A stretch of 64,000 bases of DNA, taken from contig NC_088312.1 in NCBI RefSeq assembly GCF_910592395.1, positions 2,108,001 to 2,172,000 on the forward strand, in the 5' to 3' direction. Source of the stretch: Lineus longissimus (taxonomy: Eukaryota; Nemertea; Pilidiophora; Heteronemertea; Lineidae). Position numbers and translations under genes: made by a program. The notes under the pieces were generated by a model. The model saw nothing but the letters and a program-made list of their open reading frames with translations. It was not told the DNA's origin and did no database searches. Shown in pieces: positions 42,633 to 56,800 of the stretch. Position 1 is the stretch's first letter. Every line of letters starts with the position of its first letter.

Positions 42633-45600
42633 ATCAGAAAAATGTTTCGGAAGATGGTAGACAGGTTCGTTTGCAAACGATTCTTTATTGACTTGTTTCC
42701 CTCATTCCTCGGGCTGTGAGGGGTCATCTCAATACTGCTTGATGTCATGAGAGACAAAATGTTCGGAACCCCTCTCCCCTCTTAATAATAATACTGGTGT
42801 ATGTATGCTTTCATTGAATCTTACCAGACAAGATTGGTTCCATTGTAACTCGACCTCCTCTTGAGCCTTCAAAGGGTGCATGGGTGAATGTGGCCCCTCA
42901 GCGAATTCGGTTTTGCTATAAGTTATAACTTCATTCGCTGATCATAGTGAAAACCCGCCACAAGACTACAAAAATCAATATTACCCGTTTCCGATGTAAT
43001 ATGCTTTATTGTTGGCTTGACGTCATGCCATATGCTTGCGGCACTTTCCCTCCTTCTATATTTCCTGTAGTCAATTTCCGTGCTGTGACAGGCTCGTCTA
43101 TGCCTGGTGCCCAAGGGTTTTGTCCTTTTAATGAACCTGTGACTGTCGTTCAGGTGATCAACATGTGAGGCAGTGTCATATGAGAATTAGGATGGAGCCC
43201 ATATGGTCTGATTACAACAGAGCCAAAATATAGGGTTCCCTTCGAACACAAAATATATGGTTTGACAGGGCTGTATCAAGCCACCTTTGGTATTTGGGGT
43301 CCTGACAATATCCATTCAATCAAGACTCTTCCTGAGCATAATTGACCACAGGCAGCAACCCGTGAGACAAATACAGACTGTCATCTTTGACAGGAACTGC
43401 ATAATAAATTGGCAGAAGCCCATAGGGGACAAGGTTCCGGATGCAGGGGCTTGCCAGTCATTGGTAGGAAGCTAACTCAAGGAGAAAATAGAGTAAAGAT
43501 GAGTGCAGTTTACGACTATTGTCAGAAGTAATCATGGCAGCTGAATTAGGAAGTTGCAACTTGAATCCATTGGGAGCACTGCAATCATATTTTTAACTGC
43601 AAAGTCAAGACAAGTTTTGGTCTAAAAACCCTGAATGACCTAACACAGTGTCGACTTATGAGTTGAAGTTGATGAATTCCAGTTTCAGAGTAATTACATA
43701 TATGCCATATTTTTTGCCCTGATTGCATTGAGTCTGTTCCATAACCCAATCTGGAGATCATAATGCTACCAGGGAAGATTAGAATATTGCCTTTTTCCGC
43801 AGGGAATTGTGTTAGTGAGAAAGGCTGGTTGATTAACTAACTTGCTCATATGTAATTGTTTCTATAATGTTATCAGGTCCTCATGATTAGGCATGTTGAT
43901 TTGTTTCAATATAATGATGATGTTGGGCGATCGGAACTTGACTTTCATCATATGCCATTTGAAGAAGTGCCTGGAAGTGTTTTTAAGGAATGTTGTTCTT
44001 CACTGTTATCTCCTCATTGCCTTTCCAAGGTGCTCGCTGGAAAAGTGTAAAATCATTTCGGCTCAAAATAGATCCGTAAATCTTCCTTGGAACAACTGGA
44101 TGGTATTTAGTGGTGGAGTACTCTAGGATAAGGTCCCGGGGTTCATTACTGAAATATATCTAATAACAAAGCCCTCACGCACAGACTATATACATATTCA
44201 ACAGAAAAGTGCATCAAAGGATTGATCATCTGTCTGATAAGTCATCACAACATTGAAGCCTCAACAATATGCACCAGGCAAGCCAGGAAGTAGCACAACT
44301 TCCGGTAGCGTTCCCTGTACATATTGAATTTGTCGGCTCATATTGTCAGAGGTGAGGAATATGACGTCTAGCATCCATATAGTCGAGGGGGATAAATTTC
44401 CAGTCCACTAAAAGCTCAGGAGCGAACAGCCTATCAGCATAGAGCATAATTAGGTCTCCTCCAGAACTGTGGGCAAGTTGTAACATTTGGTATACTGCTC
44501 CCATGGTCGAGTTTTGGGAGAAATGTCGGCTTCAACTTAGCATAAGACCACACCAAGTTTGGCTGACATTGGTAAGGTCACCGAAATCAGGAAAGCTCCA
44601 GCAAGATAAGTCATTCGGTGTCTTGGGCAATAGCTTAGAGAGAGCCAAACTCAACAAGGCAAATTATCCTCTTCTCTTGCATTAAGATTATTATGAAAAG
44701 GTCAAATTCATAATCATGCTCAATACATTGGCAAAGTGAACTGGAAAGGTCATGAAGCAAGGTAATGAAAGTCAATTAAAACTAGATCATTTATTCACGT
44801 AGAAACTTGCTTAATTGCTTTTAAATTTGCATTGAATTTCGACTTGACTGCACCCCAGGGATGCACCAATTAGTCTTGATGATGATGTAGAAAAACAACT
44901 AAGAGCTGATGTCAGCATAATTTATGAGGCGTTGCTTGGATATGGAGGAAAAATAAGTCCAGTAGGATCCCGTAGATTACTCAGGGACTATTGTCATTCT
45001 GCCCTGGCTTTCCTTGCTGTTGAGCCTAAACATTGGTGATGAAAAAGGCATGGCTGCTGTGGTAAATATTGTATGGTAAAATGTCAATGTTTTTTTGGCC
45101 GCCTTCCCGGTAATGAGTTGGAGTAAATGGGCGTTGCCATTTCCATAGCTGTTGCGATATTAAATGATATTACAATTGACACACAGATAGAAGGGTTGCC
45201 ATTTTACCTTGAGAAAGTGGCCGGGAGGATGAGCAGTCATTATTGACGATTTCACATTTTGCACTTGGCCCCTGCCTCTGTGAAACTTCTCCAGGTTGCC
45301 TGTGGCATGTCCTTCTTCCTTTTCCTTGGGGTTGTCATCTTCAGGCACAGCAAGCAATGCATGCTCTTAGGTCTCCCCAGTGTGTGGCATCCAACGCCAT
45401 TTTCACTTGGCTTGCTCCAGTTTTCCTTTCCTGCCTCCCTGTTTTTCCTTGCCAACATTCTCTCTTGATGACAGCATATTTCAGTCATTTCCTAGCCTAT
45501 ATCGCGTCTCCTGAGCAGTATCATCGTCAGTGCTATTCTTCCATGGCGGCGCTGATAAGATTGTCAGTGATGATTAATTAAGGCAATGTACATGCGGTGT

Positions 45601-46914
45601 CTTAAAAAATTGTCTGGCATATCGAGAATTTCTGATATGGGTGCAGGGCTGTGAGGATATGACATGTATGATAATTGTGAGGTATCGCTAATTTCAGGGA
45701 TTCATGTCATCAAAATCAGTTACTTCACCCATCTCACCCAAATGTGTGCGGTGTGCTTAAAACTTAATTTCTATTTGTCTCAACCCATTCCAGTAGATAA
45801 GAAGTATAATGGTTCATCTGTGAGGTATTCCTGTGGCAGCCAAAAAGCCATTTTGTTCAGACATTTGGGGGCTATGAGGTATTATGCGTGTTAAATGCTC
45901 GCAGTTTGTCACTTAATTTCCCATCTCTACCACATGAGGTTTGGAGTCTGGTGTAATGAAATCCTCTGGGTCGCTGGTTTATGTTCCAGTGTTACGACCG
46001 TTTGGATGCGTAATGTCGTTTAAGGAGGAATTGCCATCCTTAGAAATGATGGCAAAAACCGCTCCTTTTCTTTGTCCCACATCTAACTATTCAAAAACGC
46101 AGCAGCAAAGTCTGTATTGGCATGCGGAATGGATCTCCTTAACGTCATTTAGCAACTCTTGTGCCTGAAGCAGACATGGCTCGTCAAGTTTATACTCAAG
46201 ATTATTATCTTGAGAATTGAGGAAAACCGCTCCCGGCAAATCAAACAGCTTTCTCTGATCTGTTGAATTGAGTGATGTATCTGGCAACTGGGTCAACACC
46301 CTACAACTGAAGTTGTTGCTTTGAATGCCAGAGCTGGTGCCGCTAAACAGGTGGCGAATGGTTTATCTTGAAACTTAGAAACTTGGAGATATATCCTGGA
46401 GATTTGAAGGTTAAAAAATATCCTTGAGTTGAACATGATCGCTTCAGGTAGCCTTACTACAGAATTCTGACTTAAGTTGCTGACAGAGAAAGTAAATAGC
46501 ATTTGTAGATATTTTATAGGAAGAGTTTTTGAAGGTGTAGACACTGAGGCTGTCCATCCAATTCAGTGCTGGGGTGTTTTAGGAGAGTAACAGCAAACAG
46601 ACTGGGGAACATCTGACATGAAGATGCTTCTACGTGAAAGATTTAATTTCAGCTCCATCTGCATTGCTGCTTATGAAAAAAAGACTGAGTTAAAAGTTCA
46701 AATACGTATCCAACTTGCACAACTCCCACTGAAATCATCCATCATAATGCGATGTACAACAAAATATTTGATAGGTTGTCTAAGTGTTCCACACTTGTCC
46801 TATCAATCATGCGATAAGATGATCAATATGTGTGTTCACATGTCTTGCACAATGGTAGATAAGCCAGCACTTCGAGGAAATTGCCCTTTGATATTTTGGG
46901 CTAAGTCTGTGTAA

Positions 46915-47140
46915 CATGTGCGTCGTCATCAGAGAAATTGACAAGGGAATAGCATGGTTGGATGGCTTGGGTCTCATTCCTTGTTTGAAGGTCACTGATC
47001 CATATTGGTTGTCTGGTAAGGGCACGTTGTAAGGAGTTCGACCTCTGACCTTTTTGGCGAGTCCGAGTGACATGTTCATCGTAATCATAGGAATTGACAA
47101 GGGAAGTAGCCTTGTTGATGGTTTGGGTCTCGTTCTCAAT
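46915..47140. repeat. Diverged duplication, 156-bp spacing
   Basis: CATGTGCGTCGTCATCAGAG at 46915 and CATGTTCATCGTAATCATAG at 47071, each followed by AATTGACAAGGGAA and TTGGGTCTC. Confidence 0.65.
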
Positions 47141-48035
47141 TTCAAATTATCTTGTGATTTACAGTACATGTTGCCCTCTGCAAGAAAGGTGCATGGTTTC
47201 AATTCTTTACCAAATAAAGTTTAAAAATTGTATTCATTCATTTGTTGTTGAATGTGGTAATGACCATGTCTATAATAGAACACGAAGACATAAACAAGAT
47301 TAATTTGGTTGATCACTTCAGCTTCTGTTTATTCAATCGAAAAGATCTTGATTGAAATTTGAGATTTACGAGATTGAGGGCATCTGGCCATCTCTCAGGC
47401 TGAAATCGACAGGTTGTTTGACTGTCCCTTGTTATAGGCGAATAAATATTTGCATAATCCGACTGATATTGATTTCTTCACCAAGTTAGTGATTGGTTCG
47501 CATCCTTCAAGGTTTGGGGTGAAATGTAGTTTACCAAGTGTTCTGCGTGATTGATTAATAGCCTTGTCGTGGAGGGGTCAACATTCATTAGGAAATAGCA
47601 ATTTTGTTATCTGATCAATCAGAGAAACATCATGGGCAGAGTCTGTTGCAGTTACAGACCTTTTATTAAATTTCATACATCCGCAGTGGCATTTTCCCAA
47701 TGGTCTGTATGAAAGAGATTTGATAGACTAATAGACTAGTCTACTAATCCCCTAATCGCTGTGGAAAATTGTCGTTAGAAACCATGAAAAGTAAGTCTGT
47801 TATATTGCGTTTCCATGGTAATCGTGTGTGTATCTCACGTAGTTGCGTCCATTGCCGCCTCGGCCTATCTGCATTCCTGACATTTGTTACGTTCATAGAG
47901 TAACCAAGGGTGATAATGGCTGGTTAACCTGGACACAGCAGCCCTTTATTGGCAAAATCAGATTAAGTCGGTTAAGCTGTCTTCTCAAGGAAATTTCAAG
48001 GGAAAGTGACCTATTTTCAGTCATATAAAGCAGGA

Positions 48036-48165
48036 GGATCAGTGGCGTCGAGCTCTGGGCTTGTAATCGGGAGTCATTGGTTCGACTCTCGGGAGGATCA
48101 TCCCTGTTTTATCCTTGAGCAAGACAATCAACCCTAAATTGCTTCTTCCTACGATTGAGACATAA
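48036..48165 (+). mobile_element. tRNA-derived SINE-like element
   Basis: An A-box-like AGTGGCGTCGAGCTCTGGG (48041-48059) and a B-box-like GGTTCGACTCTC (48079-48090) stand at tRNA spacing. They are followed by CCTTGAGCAAGACAATCAAC and CCTAAATTGC, resembling a conserved SINE body domain. The tRNA part cannot fold into a full cloverleaf, so this is not a tRNA gene. Confidence 0.6.
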
Positions 48166-48180
48166 AACTTAGGTCCTTTT

Positions 48181-48232
48181 TAGCTCACCTCTTAGCAGAG
48201 GTGAGCTTATCCCATACCGTGGCGTCCGTCGT

Positions 48233-48264
<32 letters not shown>

Positions 48265-48905
48265 CGTCGTCCGTTAGCAGGGCACGTTTCGTAACTGTTA
48301 GAGCTATTGAGTTGAAACTTGGTACACATGTACCCTTATGTAATGACACCTTGGAGACTAAGTTTCGGTCCGATTCGTTTCATAGTTTGGCCACCAGGGG
48401 GCCAAACGTTAAAAGTGAAAATATGCAATATCTCCCTTAATAGTAGTCGGGAAATTTTGAAAAAAATATGGTAGGTACTTCTAGCAAAGGTGCATCATAT
48501 ATCCTCCGGGTTTTTGATTTGACCTCCTTTTCAAGGTCACAAGAGGTCAAATGGTGTAAATTGGCCGTTAGGATGTAACGATGGCACGGTTCTAAACTGC
48601 AATGACTATTGATACCAAATTTGGTACACATTCACCCCTTAGTCAGGTGATCTCAGGGACCGAAGTTTGGTCCAATATGATTCACCACTTGACCACCAGG
48701 GGGCAAAATCCAAAAACCTTAAAAATGTGATTATTCCTTAACTTCTTGCCCGATTGCCACCAATTCGATATCATGGGTACATCTAACCACCATACAGTAT
48801 ATGTCACACAGGTTTTTAATTTGACCTTCTTGTCAAGGTCACAGAGGTCAAATGGCGTAAATTCGCCGTCAGGCTGTAACTATGGCACGTTTCTTAACAG
48901 TTTCA
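48181..48905 (+). repeat. Dispersed repeat family D, long copy with a (CGT)n tract
   Basis: It begins with the hairpin AGCTCACCTCTTAGCAGAGG/TGAGCT, then a (CGT)n tract (about 48222-48274), then two internal units of about 300 bp. Each unit carries TTGGTACACAT, CACCAGGGGGC, TTTTTGATTTGACCT and AATGGCGTAAATTGGCCGT-type blocks. Related pieces lie at 39455-39560 and, inverted, 49985-50300. Confidence 0.8.
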
Positions 48906-49984
48906 GAATACTGAGACTTTGAAAAAATGTCCTGACAGCATATTATCACTGTTGCTGACATGATATCACGCCAAACCTGTTTCTATCATAAAATAGTTAA
49001 TGCATCGCTTGTTCCATCACATACAGACAAATAGAAACCAATCGGAACAAATCACACTTGTCAATGCTTTATCGATTGCGGTACCAGAGAACTAATAACT
49101 GGAAAGTGAGGCATTCATAAGCCCATGTACTGGCCGAATGGCTAGCGATTCCATCCTGTTTCTGACAACGGTGAATATTGATAGCGTTGTCAGGCTCCTG
49201 CCAATAGTTTCCAGGCAATGAAGACTCGGGGAAGATTATTGCTAGTTTTATCAGCTGGTGATCAAATATTAATACACTGTGATAGTGTTTATCTGGGTCA
49301 GTAGTGATGTTTGATGACATTTAGTTCCTCTGATGTCGTTTCATAGAATAGAAATGTTGTTGTTGATATAAGAAAAGTTCTAGTCTAGCTGGACAGGCAT
49401 ACATGTATCCGACAATTTGCTTTCTCGGTCAACAAAGGTGATACAAGGCCAGGATACATCAGTCCTAAGCATAATCTGCTCACCAACTGAGCTCTGTGGC
49501 TTTTCTCACAAGAAGGCTGGTCCTTTTTTTAATAGTCATACCACGGCAATATCGAGAACCCGTCGACGAGCCACCAAGATCGATAAGCCAATAACAAGTG
49601 AACTGATTTATCCGCATAAACCTCGTGTTATTAGGCTCCACGGTATCGAGGTGGCATGACTTGGTTGTTATTGATCAGTGGTCAAACAATATGTTTGATT
49701 GTATTTACAAACGAAGCTGGGAAGCCCCTTGACGTCAGTAGGCAAGTCACTGAAACCCTACTATAGCGCCATGATGGCTTAGCAGCCAGAGGTATCGTCC
49801 ATCAACCATCGTAAACTTCACACGTTTCTCACTAGGTGGGGTATTTTGCTTGCCCTTGCACAGACAACAGGTACAAAAAATGGCCAGGGCCATTGTGCTC
49901 ACCTCACGTGGAGGAAAGATGGATAAAGAGCATGGTATTGTGTCATGTAGTGTTAGGTTTGATGTAGGTCCAAGCAATTACAAT

Positions 49985-50300
49985 TTCCCCAAAATGGCCA
50001 ATTTACAGTACATTCGACCTCTGTGACCTTGAAAAGTAGGTCAAATCAAAGAAGACCCGGGTGACACATTGAATGGTTGTTAGAATTAGATGTACCTATG
50101 ATATAAAATTGGTGCCAATCGGGCAAGTCATTACTAGGAATAATGGCATTTTGAAGAATTTAGGATTTGGCCCCCTCCCTGGAGGCCAAACGGCAAATCA
50201 GATCGCACCAAACTTCAGTACCTGAGATCATCTGACCAAGGGGTACATGTGTACTTAATTTGTGATCAATAGTCATTGCACTGAAAGTGAACTTTTACGA
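49985..50300 (-). repeat. Inverted copy of repeat family D
   Basis: Read on the minus strand it shows the same block order: TGGTACACATGTACC-like, GGAGGCCAAATC-like, GGTCACAGAGGTCGAA and GGCCATTTTGGG. No CGT tract. Confidence 0.7.
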
Positions 50301-50751
50301 GTAATGTGATCAAATTTCTTCTCCAAGGATAGGCCAGCTCAGCAGGGTGGAAAGCCTACCAGATTCTCGGCAAGCTGGGAATTGTTCTCCAGGGTTACCC
50401 ATAGCTGTCCAAGATTAATGACCCATTGGAAAAGCAGTCCAGAATTGGACCAACAAGTCCTACTGCCCTATTCAGGCAAGTGACTGGCGCCATCATCATA
50501 TAATGGCGGAATTGATAAAGCAGCGACAAGTGAAAAGAGTCTGGATTGGTTCCGATATGTCTGTATGTTATGGAACAGTGCATTACATGGTTTTATGGCT
50601 GAGATTGGCACGATATCATGTCGGTAGCAATATTAATATGTTGCCAAGCAAACATAGATTTTGTTTACTTTGACAAGGCTGGACTTCCGGAGATACTTTG
50701 ACAATAAGATAACAGTCTGTTTGTTTGTCATACACCAATCTACACTGTGGT

Positions 50752-50812
50752 AGAGCAGTGGTAGAGCAGTGGTCTGATTGTCCACATCAAGGTTGTGTGT
50801 TCAACTCCAAGC
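50752..50812 (+). mobile_element. tRNA-like SINE head
   Basis: TGGTAGAGCAGTGGTCTG resembles an A box and GGTTGTGTGTTCAACTCC a B box. The A-box region is partly duplicated (TGGTAGAGCAG twice). No acceptor stem is formed, so this is a repeat rather than a tRNA gene. Confidence 0.4.
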
Positions 50813-53800
50813 TCAGTTGAGTCACTACCTTTTTCCCCAACTTGGGCACTCTTTGTTTGACCTTGTTGGTGATTTCTTGCATAGATTGTCAGATAAGACT
50901 GGAAACCTAGTGAGGACTTTCTTGTTACCTTTGCTTGACTTGGTTGGTGTTTCTTCAAGGAAATCGGATGCTCCTGTTGTCTTTGCAGCCTTGCTGGAGA
51001 GTTGGATCTGGGCGTACTTTTCACAATCAGTGGCCATCCTGTTCTTCGTAGCTCTTCTGCCAACATGATTCTTTAAAGGTCTAATCTGCCTCTGTGACAA
51101 ATTGCCAATTAAGCTTTGGCAAAATTAAGTGGAAAATCTCACGACACTATTATACTGATGCCAATAATGCAAAAAATTACAATATCGGTTGCAGCAAGGA
51201 TAATTTTATAGATGAGGGGAGCACGGCCAGCTTTGTCACCCTCCTCTTAATTCCCTTTAGATCACAGAAGATTGATCTTATAGGAGCTTGTCCACTTTTA
51301 AAAATGTCTTTGAGCTTGGCTGCATCAGTGAAGCCAACAAACATACCAAATATTAGAAACCAGTATTGGTTTTGGTCGTGGTATAAGTTGTTCATATCCA
51401 CACCTAAGGCAAAAAGAATGAGTTTATCAGATGTGTACCTTGCCTTTCCTATATCCGCTTAACTGCTGTGTCAGCAAAAGCACTTTTATGAATTTGGTCC
51501 ATGACGTCTTTTACTCTCGTAAACATCCTACATGATGGTTTGTACAAAATATCAAAGGGTGCCAGACTGAATCGATGTCTTATTTGGACATCTTTAAAGG
51601 TTTGGTTTATTTATGTGCATTGTTTAGATGTGTTCCACTCCTCAATTGGTAACCATGGCCATAGTTCATCTACTTAACATACTCCATTTCTTTTGCTCTA
51701 ATGTACAATTCTGCTTTAAGGTGCGCATGCAGGGATATTCAGCTGTTGCGTTATTTTATTCAAACTGCAAATCTCTTTGTGCAGTTCTTTTTGAAAAGGT
51801 CATTAAGAGTGACTTTAATGAAGTTAATTAAACCGCATAATTTTTTTCTCACAAATGGCGGTGAATGTTGCATTTCAAGTTGACAGCCCAATTTGATTTC
51901 AGAGCCATTTGCAATAAGTGGGAAACCATTTCTGTCGCAAATGTTCTGAAGATTGCTCAGAAAAAGTATCGTACAGCGCTATGGAGGCTTGAGATGTTGC
52001 TTTGCAATTGCTGTGGCACATTTAATAGTGAGCTGTTAGAAAATGTCATAACATATTTGTTTCTGTAAACTACCTCAAGGGGCAGCCATGGTGGCCAGTT
52101 TGAAAAGGAAGTATGAATATTTGAAAAGGGCAGCGAACATTGGAATGGGAAGTTGAGGTATTTGGAATAGTTGAAATTGTCATTGGGTCTTGAATTTTTC
52201 CTGTCAGTTTCTTAAACAAACATTGCTTCTTTAGAACTGCGTTCCAATGGGTAAAGCTCTCCGCAAACGAGTGATATGAATTACTATGACCTCCAATTTA
52301 AATCTCATGCAGGGTGGTGAACTAGAGCAACCATCTATTAAAAGAGAGTGATTTATCGTGTTGATAAACCGCAATTTCCAAACAATCAGAGTTGAATGAC
52401 CTGTTCCGAAGATATTGCTATAATGACCGAGTTAACTTCAAAACAAGTTAATATGTTGGCTTCAGGGAGCAACAGGCTTTGCTTTGAAACTTCTTAGATA
52501 TTCTTGGTTCTCTGCCCTGCAGGAGCATGTTTGAAGTCCAATACCCAAGAACATTTCCTGCTGTGCTCCAAGTTGAATAACCTGTTTCAACTCATCTTCT
52601 CTCTCACAAACACTTTACTGAAACAACACCTTTGGAATTGAAATTCTATTACCACGTTTTAGGCAACTCACCTCTTTGAAATTTACATCAGATGTCAGTG
52701 GTGAAGAAAAGCCTAGTAATTAAACTAAACTTCTGAAAGCGATTGTTGGGAATCCGCAACAACCTTTCTGAGGGCTCTCCGAGTCAAGGCCAACCATCTC
52801 TCTGAGTGAATGGCCTTTGAATGCTGCTTTACTCCATTCGAAAGGCCATTTGTTTAAATATCGGTAGCTCCATTGTTTGCGTTTGCTTCGGTCATATTTC
52901 CAATTGGAAATAGTTTTCGTGTCATTTTGCCTCTGGCAGATTGGGGTCGAAAAAACCAAGCCAATCGTTTCGGCTGAATTTGTTATGATTTGTCCTCCGA
53001 TAACTTGGAAAGAAAAATTGTATGAAAACAACACGATAAACCATGATAGTCTTATTTACATTGCCCAATTCCGTCAGTAATTGGGGTAATATTGTGATCG
53101 AATTGCTGCAATAGCCATTAGAGAAAAGTGTTTGTTCCTTGGTAGAAGAGACCAGCTCGAAGAGACCAGGTGCTGTTGGCAGGCAATCAATTAGAAGAGA
53201 CCATTGGGCGATTTGATAGCTCCTAAGTCTGGATGTGAGTGGGGCGAAGGGGCTCCATACATAACAACATCTTGACTCTATATTAGATCCAGACCTGTGC
53301 TCTACGGCTTCTTATAACCCGATTGGGTCTTAGGCTGGGCGATTTGAGTTCACTTGGGTTGTCCTGTCTTCACTTCTCTTGCTTGTCCTTGAATACACTG
53401 GCACAAGAGGCCACAGCTCTTGTCTCATCCAACACATACAAATCTGTTGTGAAGTGACGGTTGGCAAATCAATCGCCATGTTGTTTCATTTTCAGCCAAA
53501 ACGACTCAAAGGTTCAAAGGAAAACCTTATCGATCCCAAATATTGTATGCTCAACCTTTTCTTATTCTTCGTATTTTGCTGGTATGTTGGTTACCAGAAT
53601 CTAATCAGAAACGATAAGTTGAATTCTATTGCAAATGACAAATTTATTAGTAATTTATACAGTAAAGTATGAAATTAAATAGAACAGTGCCTAACATTTT
53701 CTAATGCATAGGGATATGCTGACATTTACGATGGGGTTCTTTTTCTCAAGGTATCTAACGAGCAGTTCCGTCAGACGTTTCTCATGGTTTCCTAGACAAC

Positions 53801-56800
53801 CAATTCAGAATATCATCAGAATTAATGCAGTGTGCTTGAGTTGTCTTCTACTTATTTCAAAAGCTTGTTTTTGCTATTAATTAGTGCCTGGTTATTTCTT
53901 TTCATTGTCATCCTATGATACAATACCGCTCAGCACTCGCAACATAATAATAATGGGTAACTCATATCTCATACATCTGTGGAGTCGTGATGTCATTTTG
54001 GCCTTCATGACATACTTTCTGTGCTACCTCCCCTCAGTACTCAGCACTCACATATTGATTCGTTTTCAAATATCAACTAGCATTATATCAAACAAAGAAA
54101 GTCGCCTGGACCTTTGCTGGCTATGAAAACCAACTTTTAGGTGAATCTCATAAATACTATTAGCTACTATCTTAACCATAACATTGTCACCTTCAGCCAA
54201 AACTAACCCTGTCAATACTGCTTCCGACGTAAACTCATGTTATCTCCTACAGAATCATGGTGAGGAAGCCCTTTCTTATGCATGATTAGGTTTCCTCACT
54301 GATCAAGCTTCAAAAGAATAGCTTTCACACCGTGTGATTGCTTCACCGTCTGATGAACAAAATGTGGAAATCCGGCCTGATCAAGCAAGACAGGATGCTG
54401 CTCGAATGGAGAGATTTAGACAAAGGTTTGGTGCGACTGTACCATTGTAGTTGATATTTTAAGGAGTGAAGGGCATAGCACTCTTATTAATCGATTAATC
54501 CTCACAAGTCTGTGTTGATCCTGCTGGGCCAAAATTGTAGCAATAGGCAATTCCTGTTTCTAGGGAAACATGACGTCTGTCATGTCCTGTAGGTCAGCTG
54601 GTCATACCTTCGTGAACTTGGCTCTGCACCTGGCGAAGATGGGTCCGCTTCCTACGTCATGCTGTGGCTGTTGTCATCACTGTCTGGCTACTCCAGGGGT
54701 TGGAAGCAGAAAGTTGACTAAATAGGATTTGTCATCAGTGGTTGTCAGATGATTGGTATGAGCACTGGATGCTTTATGATATTGGCTTTATTGAACAACT
54801 GACATGCCTCGTCTCCCTGGTGTGCAATACCAGGATAGTAATCTAATTGATTTTCTTCCACTGGTCTGCAAGGTCCAGGGTCGAACTTGGCACTGTTGAT
54901 GTGGGAGTGGGTTTTACCCTTTGCGTTCAGGTGATGGTTGATCCTTCATGCTCTGTGCGTTGGCCAACTACTTAATCGCCTTTATATTCACGAGAGGGTG
55001 TACTGCCGTGAACTATAGGGTGTTGAAGATGCTTATCTTACAATCTTTAATGGCCTCACCTCTCCTTCCTTTCTTGACCATCTTCACCAGGCTAATGTAT
55101 CATGTTCCTATTCATCAAAACATCTTCAACAGCCACATCTCCTAGATCTCCTTCCGTTGCTTGACCCTCTTCAATTCACCACGCTAACACAGCCAGTTCG
55201 TCTTTAGCGTGGTCTCTCTCCTTCCGTTATCCTCTGAATGTCAGCTGTCATCTCTCAACATGTCCAGAAGAGATTGCGCCTCGAACTGGAGGGAATTGAG
55301 TGAAAACATTGTCCTGTTTGTTCGGAATGAGCTGTCATGGGCTTAGACATACAGACTGGAGTTTGTTCACCCACACCGTTGCCATTGATTGCAGCACAGA
55401 GTAGAGGAAAAAGCTTTTGCTGATGCCAGCTCTGGTCGGTGTCATGGCTTCGACCAGACCTTGTCAAATCGATGGCCCTCTGACATTTCGGTTTTAAAAT
55501 GACAAATGAGTCGATTTCATGGTGATTTTGATTCCAATCATATTTGTGTCTAAATCTGTTGGCCTCTTGAATCACTGGTGCATATTTCATTGGGAAGTAA
55601 TATGGTTTTGAATCTTCCTTATGATTGGTTCCAACATTGTGGCTGGCTCACAGTATGTGGCCTCCACGTCTATGCAAGCCAGATATTCTCCCTATTTCAA
55701 CTGATATGTTTTATCATTTATAAATGGAAGCAAAATCTGAAAAGGATGTTTAGTGAACATGAAGAGTGACGAAAATAAAGGGTTTGACAATAATTCCATC
55801 TCAATGGAATGTGCCATTTTGCTAGCTAATGTTCTCTAAGAGATTAATTGACTACATCATTGTGACATAAAAGTTATTGCCCTGTGGGCCAGCTAATTAA
55901 TGTGGACATTGGACACTACAAAAATATAGTCAGCCTGGGAAATGTGCTTCTGAAAAATGTCTGCGTGATAACCTGTCGAATGGCTCAAAAAGGCATTTTG
56001 TGGATGATATTGTTGATTCAACGTTCAAACAAAATGTAATGTCAGCCAGTGGAATACATGCTACTGGGCCCAATATTCCATCAAATATATCTCAATTAAG
56101 ATGCATTTGTGTGACATATGTAGAACAGAGGTGCAAAACACTCTGTTCATCGCAATTTAGAAATGGTGTTGACACCAAGGAAGGATGGCTGGTTATTCCA
56201 TACTGGGCCCAATGGTTCAGTTTCAATATATATGTGTAAATTCAGCATTTAACAGATGGGGAAAGAAATTAGAAAGCAGAATATTATATGAGCTGGCTTG
56301 ATATACTACTTGCTGGCATGCAACTTATAGACAGCCATCTCTGACCATTAGGATTTCCATCACCTCCATTCTTGCATCAATATTGATGAACTGCTGTCTG
56401 GCACGAAACATCTCGCGCCAAATCAGAGGAAATCACGCCCACCGCCACTCGGTATTTGACCAGCTAAACTCAGAAAATAAATTACAGGGATTTCTAAATG
56501 AAGCTTAGCAACTTCACATCTTGGTAATGGATGGTTAGCGATAGCAGTATGGCAGCAAGACGTGCCAATGACTATCTTATATTAGCAACAATACGGCGGC
56601 TACTGCGGATGAAATGCTAATAACTGCGGAAGCGCACCTCAGTTATGTTAATTTCATTACTATTTAGAGGGCTATTTCAACTAAATAGCCTCTTTAGATA
56701 CTGAGACGTGCTTGTATAGGATACAGGTGTTCTAAGAGGTCTTCGCTGAAGTGGTAGTTGGCTCTTGTTATGTCGAGAGGGGAGCAGTTAGGGTTTTATA

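Noticed and set aside
45243-45581. 112-codon plus-strand frame with hydrophobic content, overlapped by minus-strand frames
   Set aside because: Pyrimidine-rich composition explains the hydrophobic residues; no splice context or known family.
48041-48092. tRNA gene
   Set aside because: Only A- and B-box-like words; no acceptor or anticodon stem pairing. Treated as SINE.
51094-51462. 122-codon plus-strand frame and overlapping minus-strand frames (50740-51401)
   Set aside because: Frames overlap on both strands next to a SINE-like head, with no recognisable protein; likely repeat-derived.
54316-54449. Short plus-strand frame ending RMERFRQRFGATVPL
   Set aside because: Protein-like composition, but no acceptor, no family match and too short to support.
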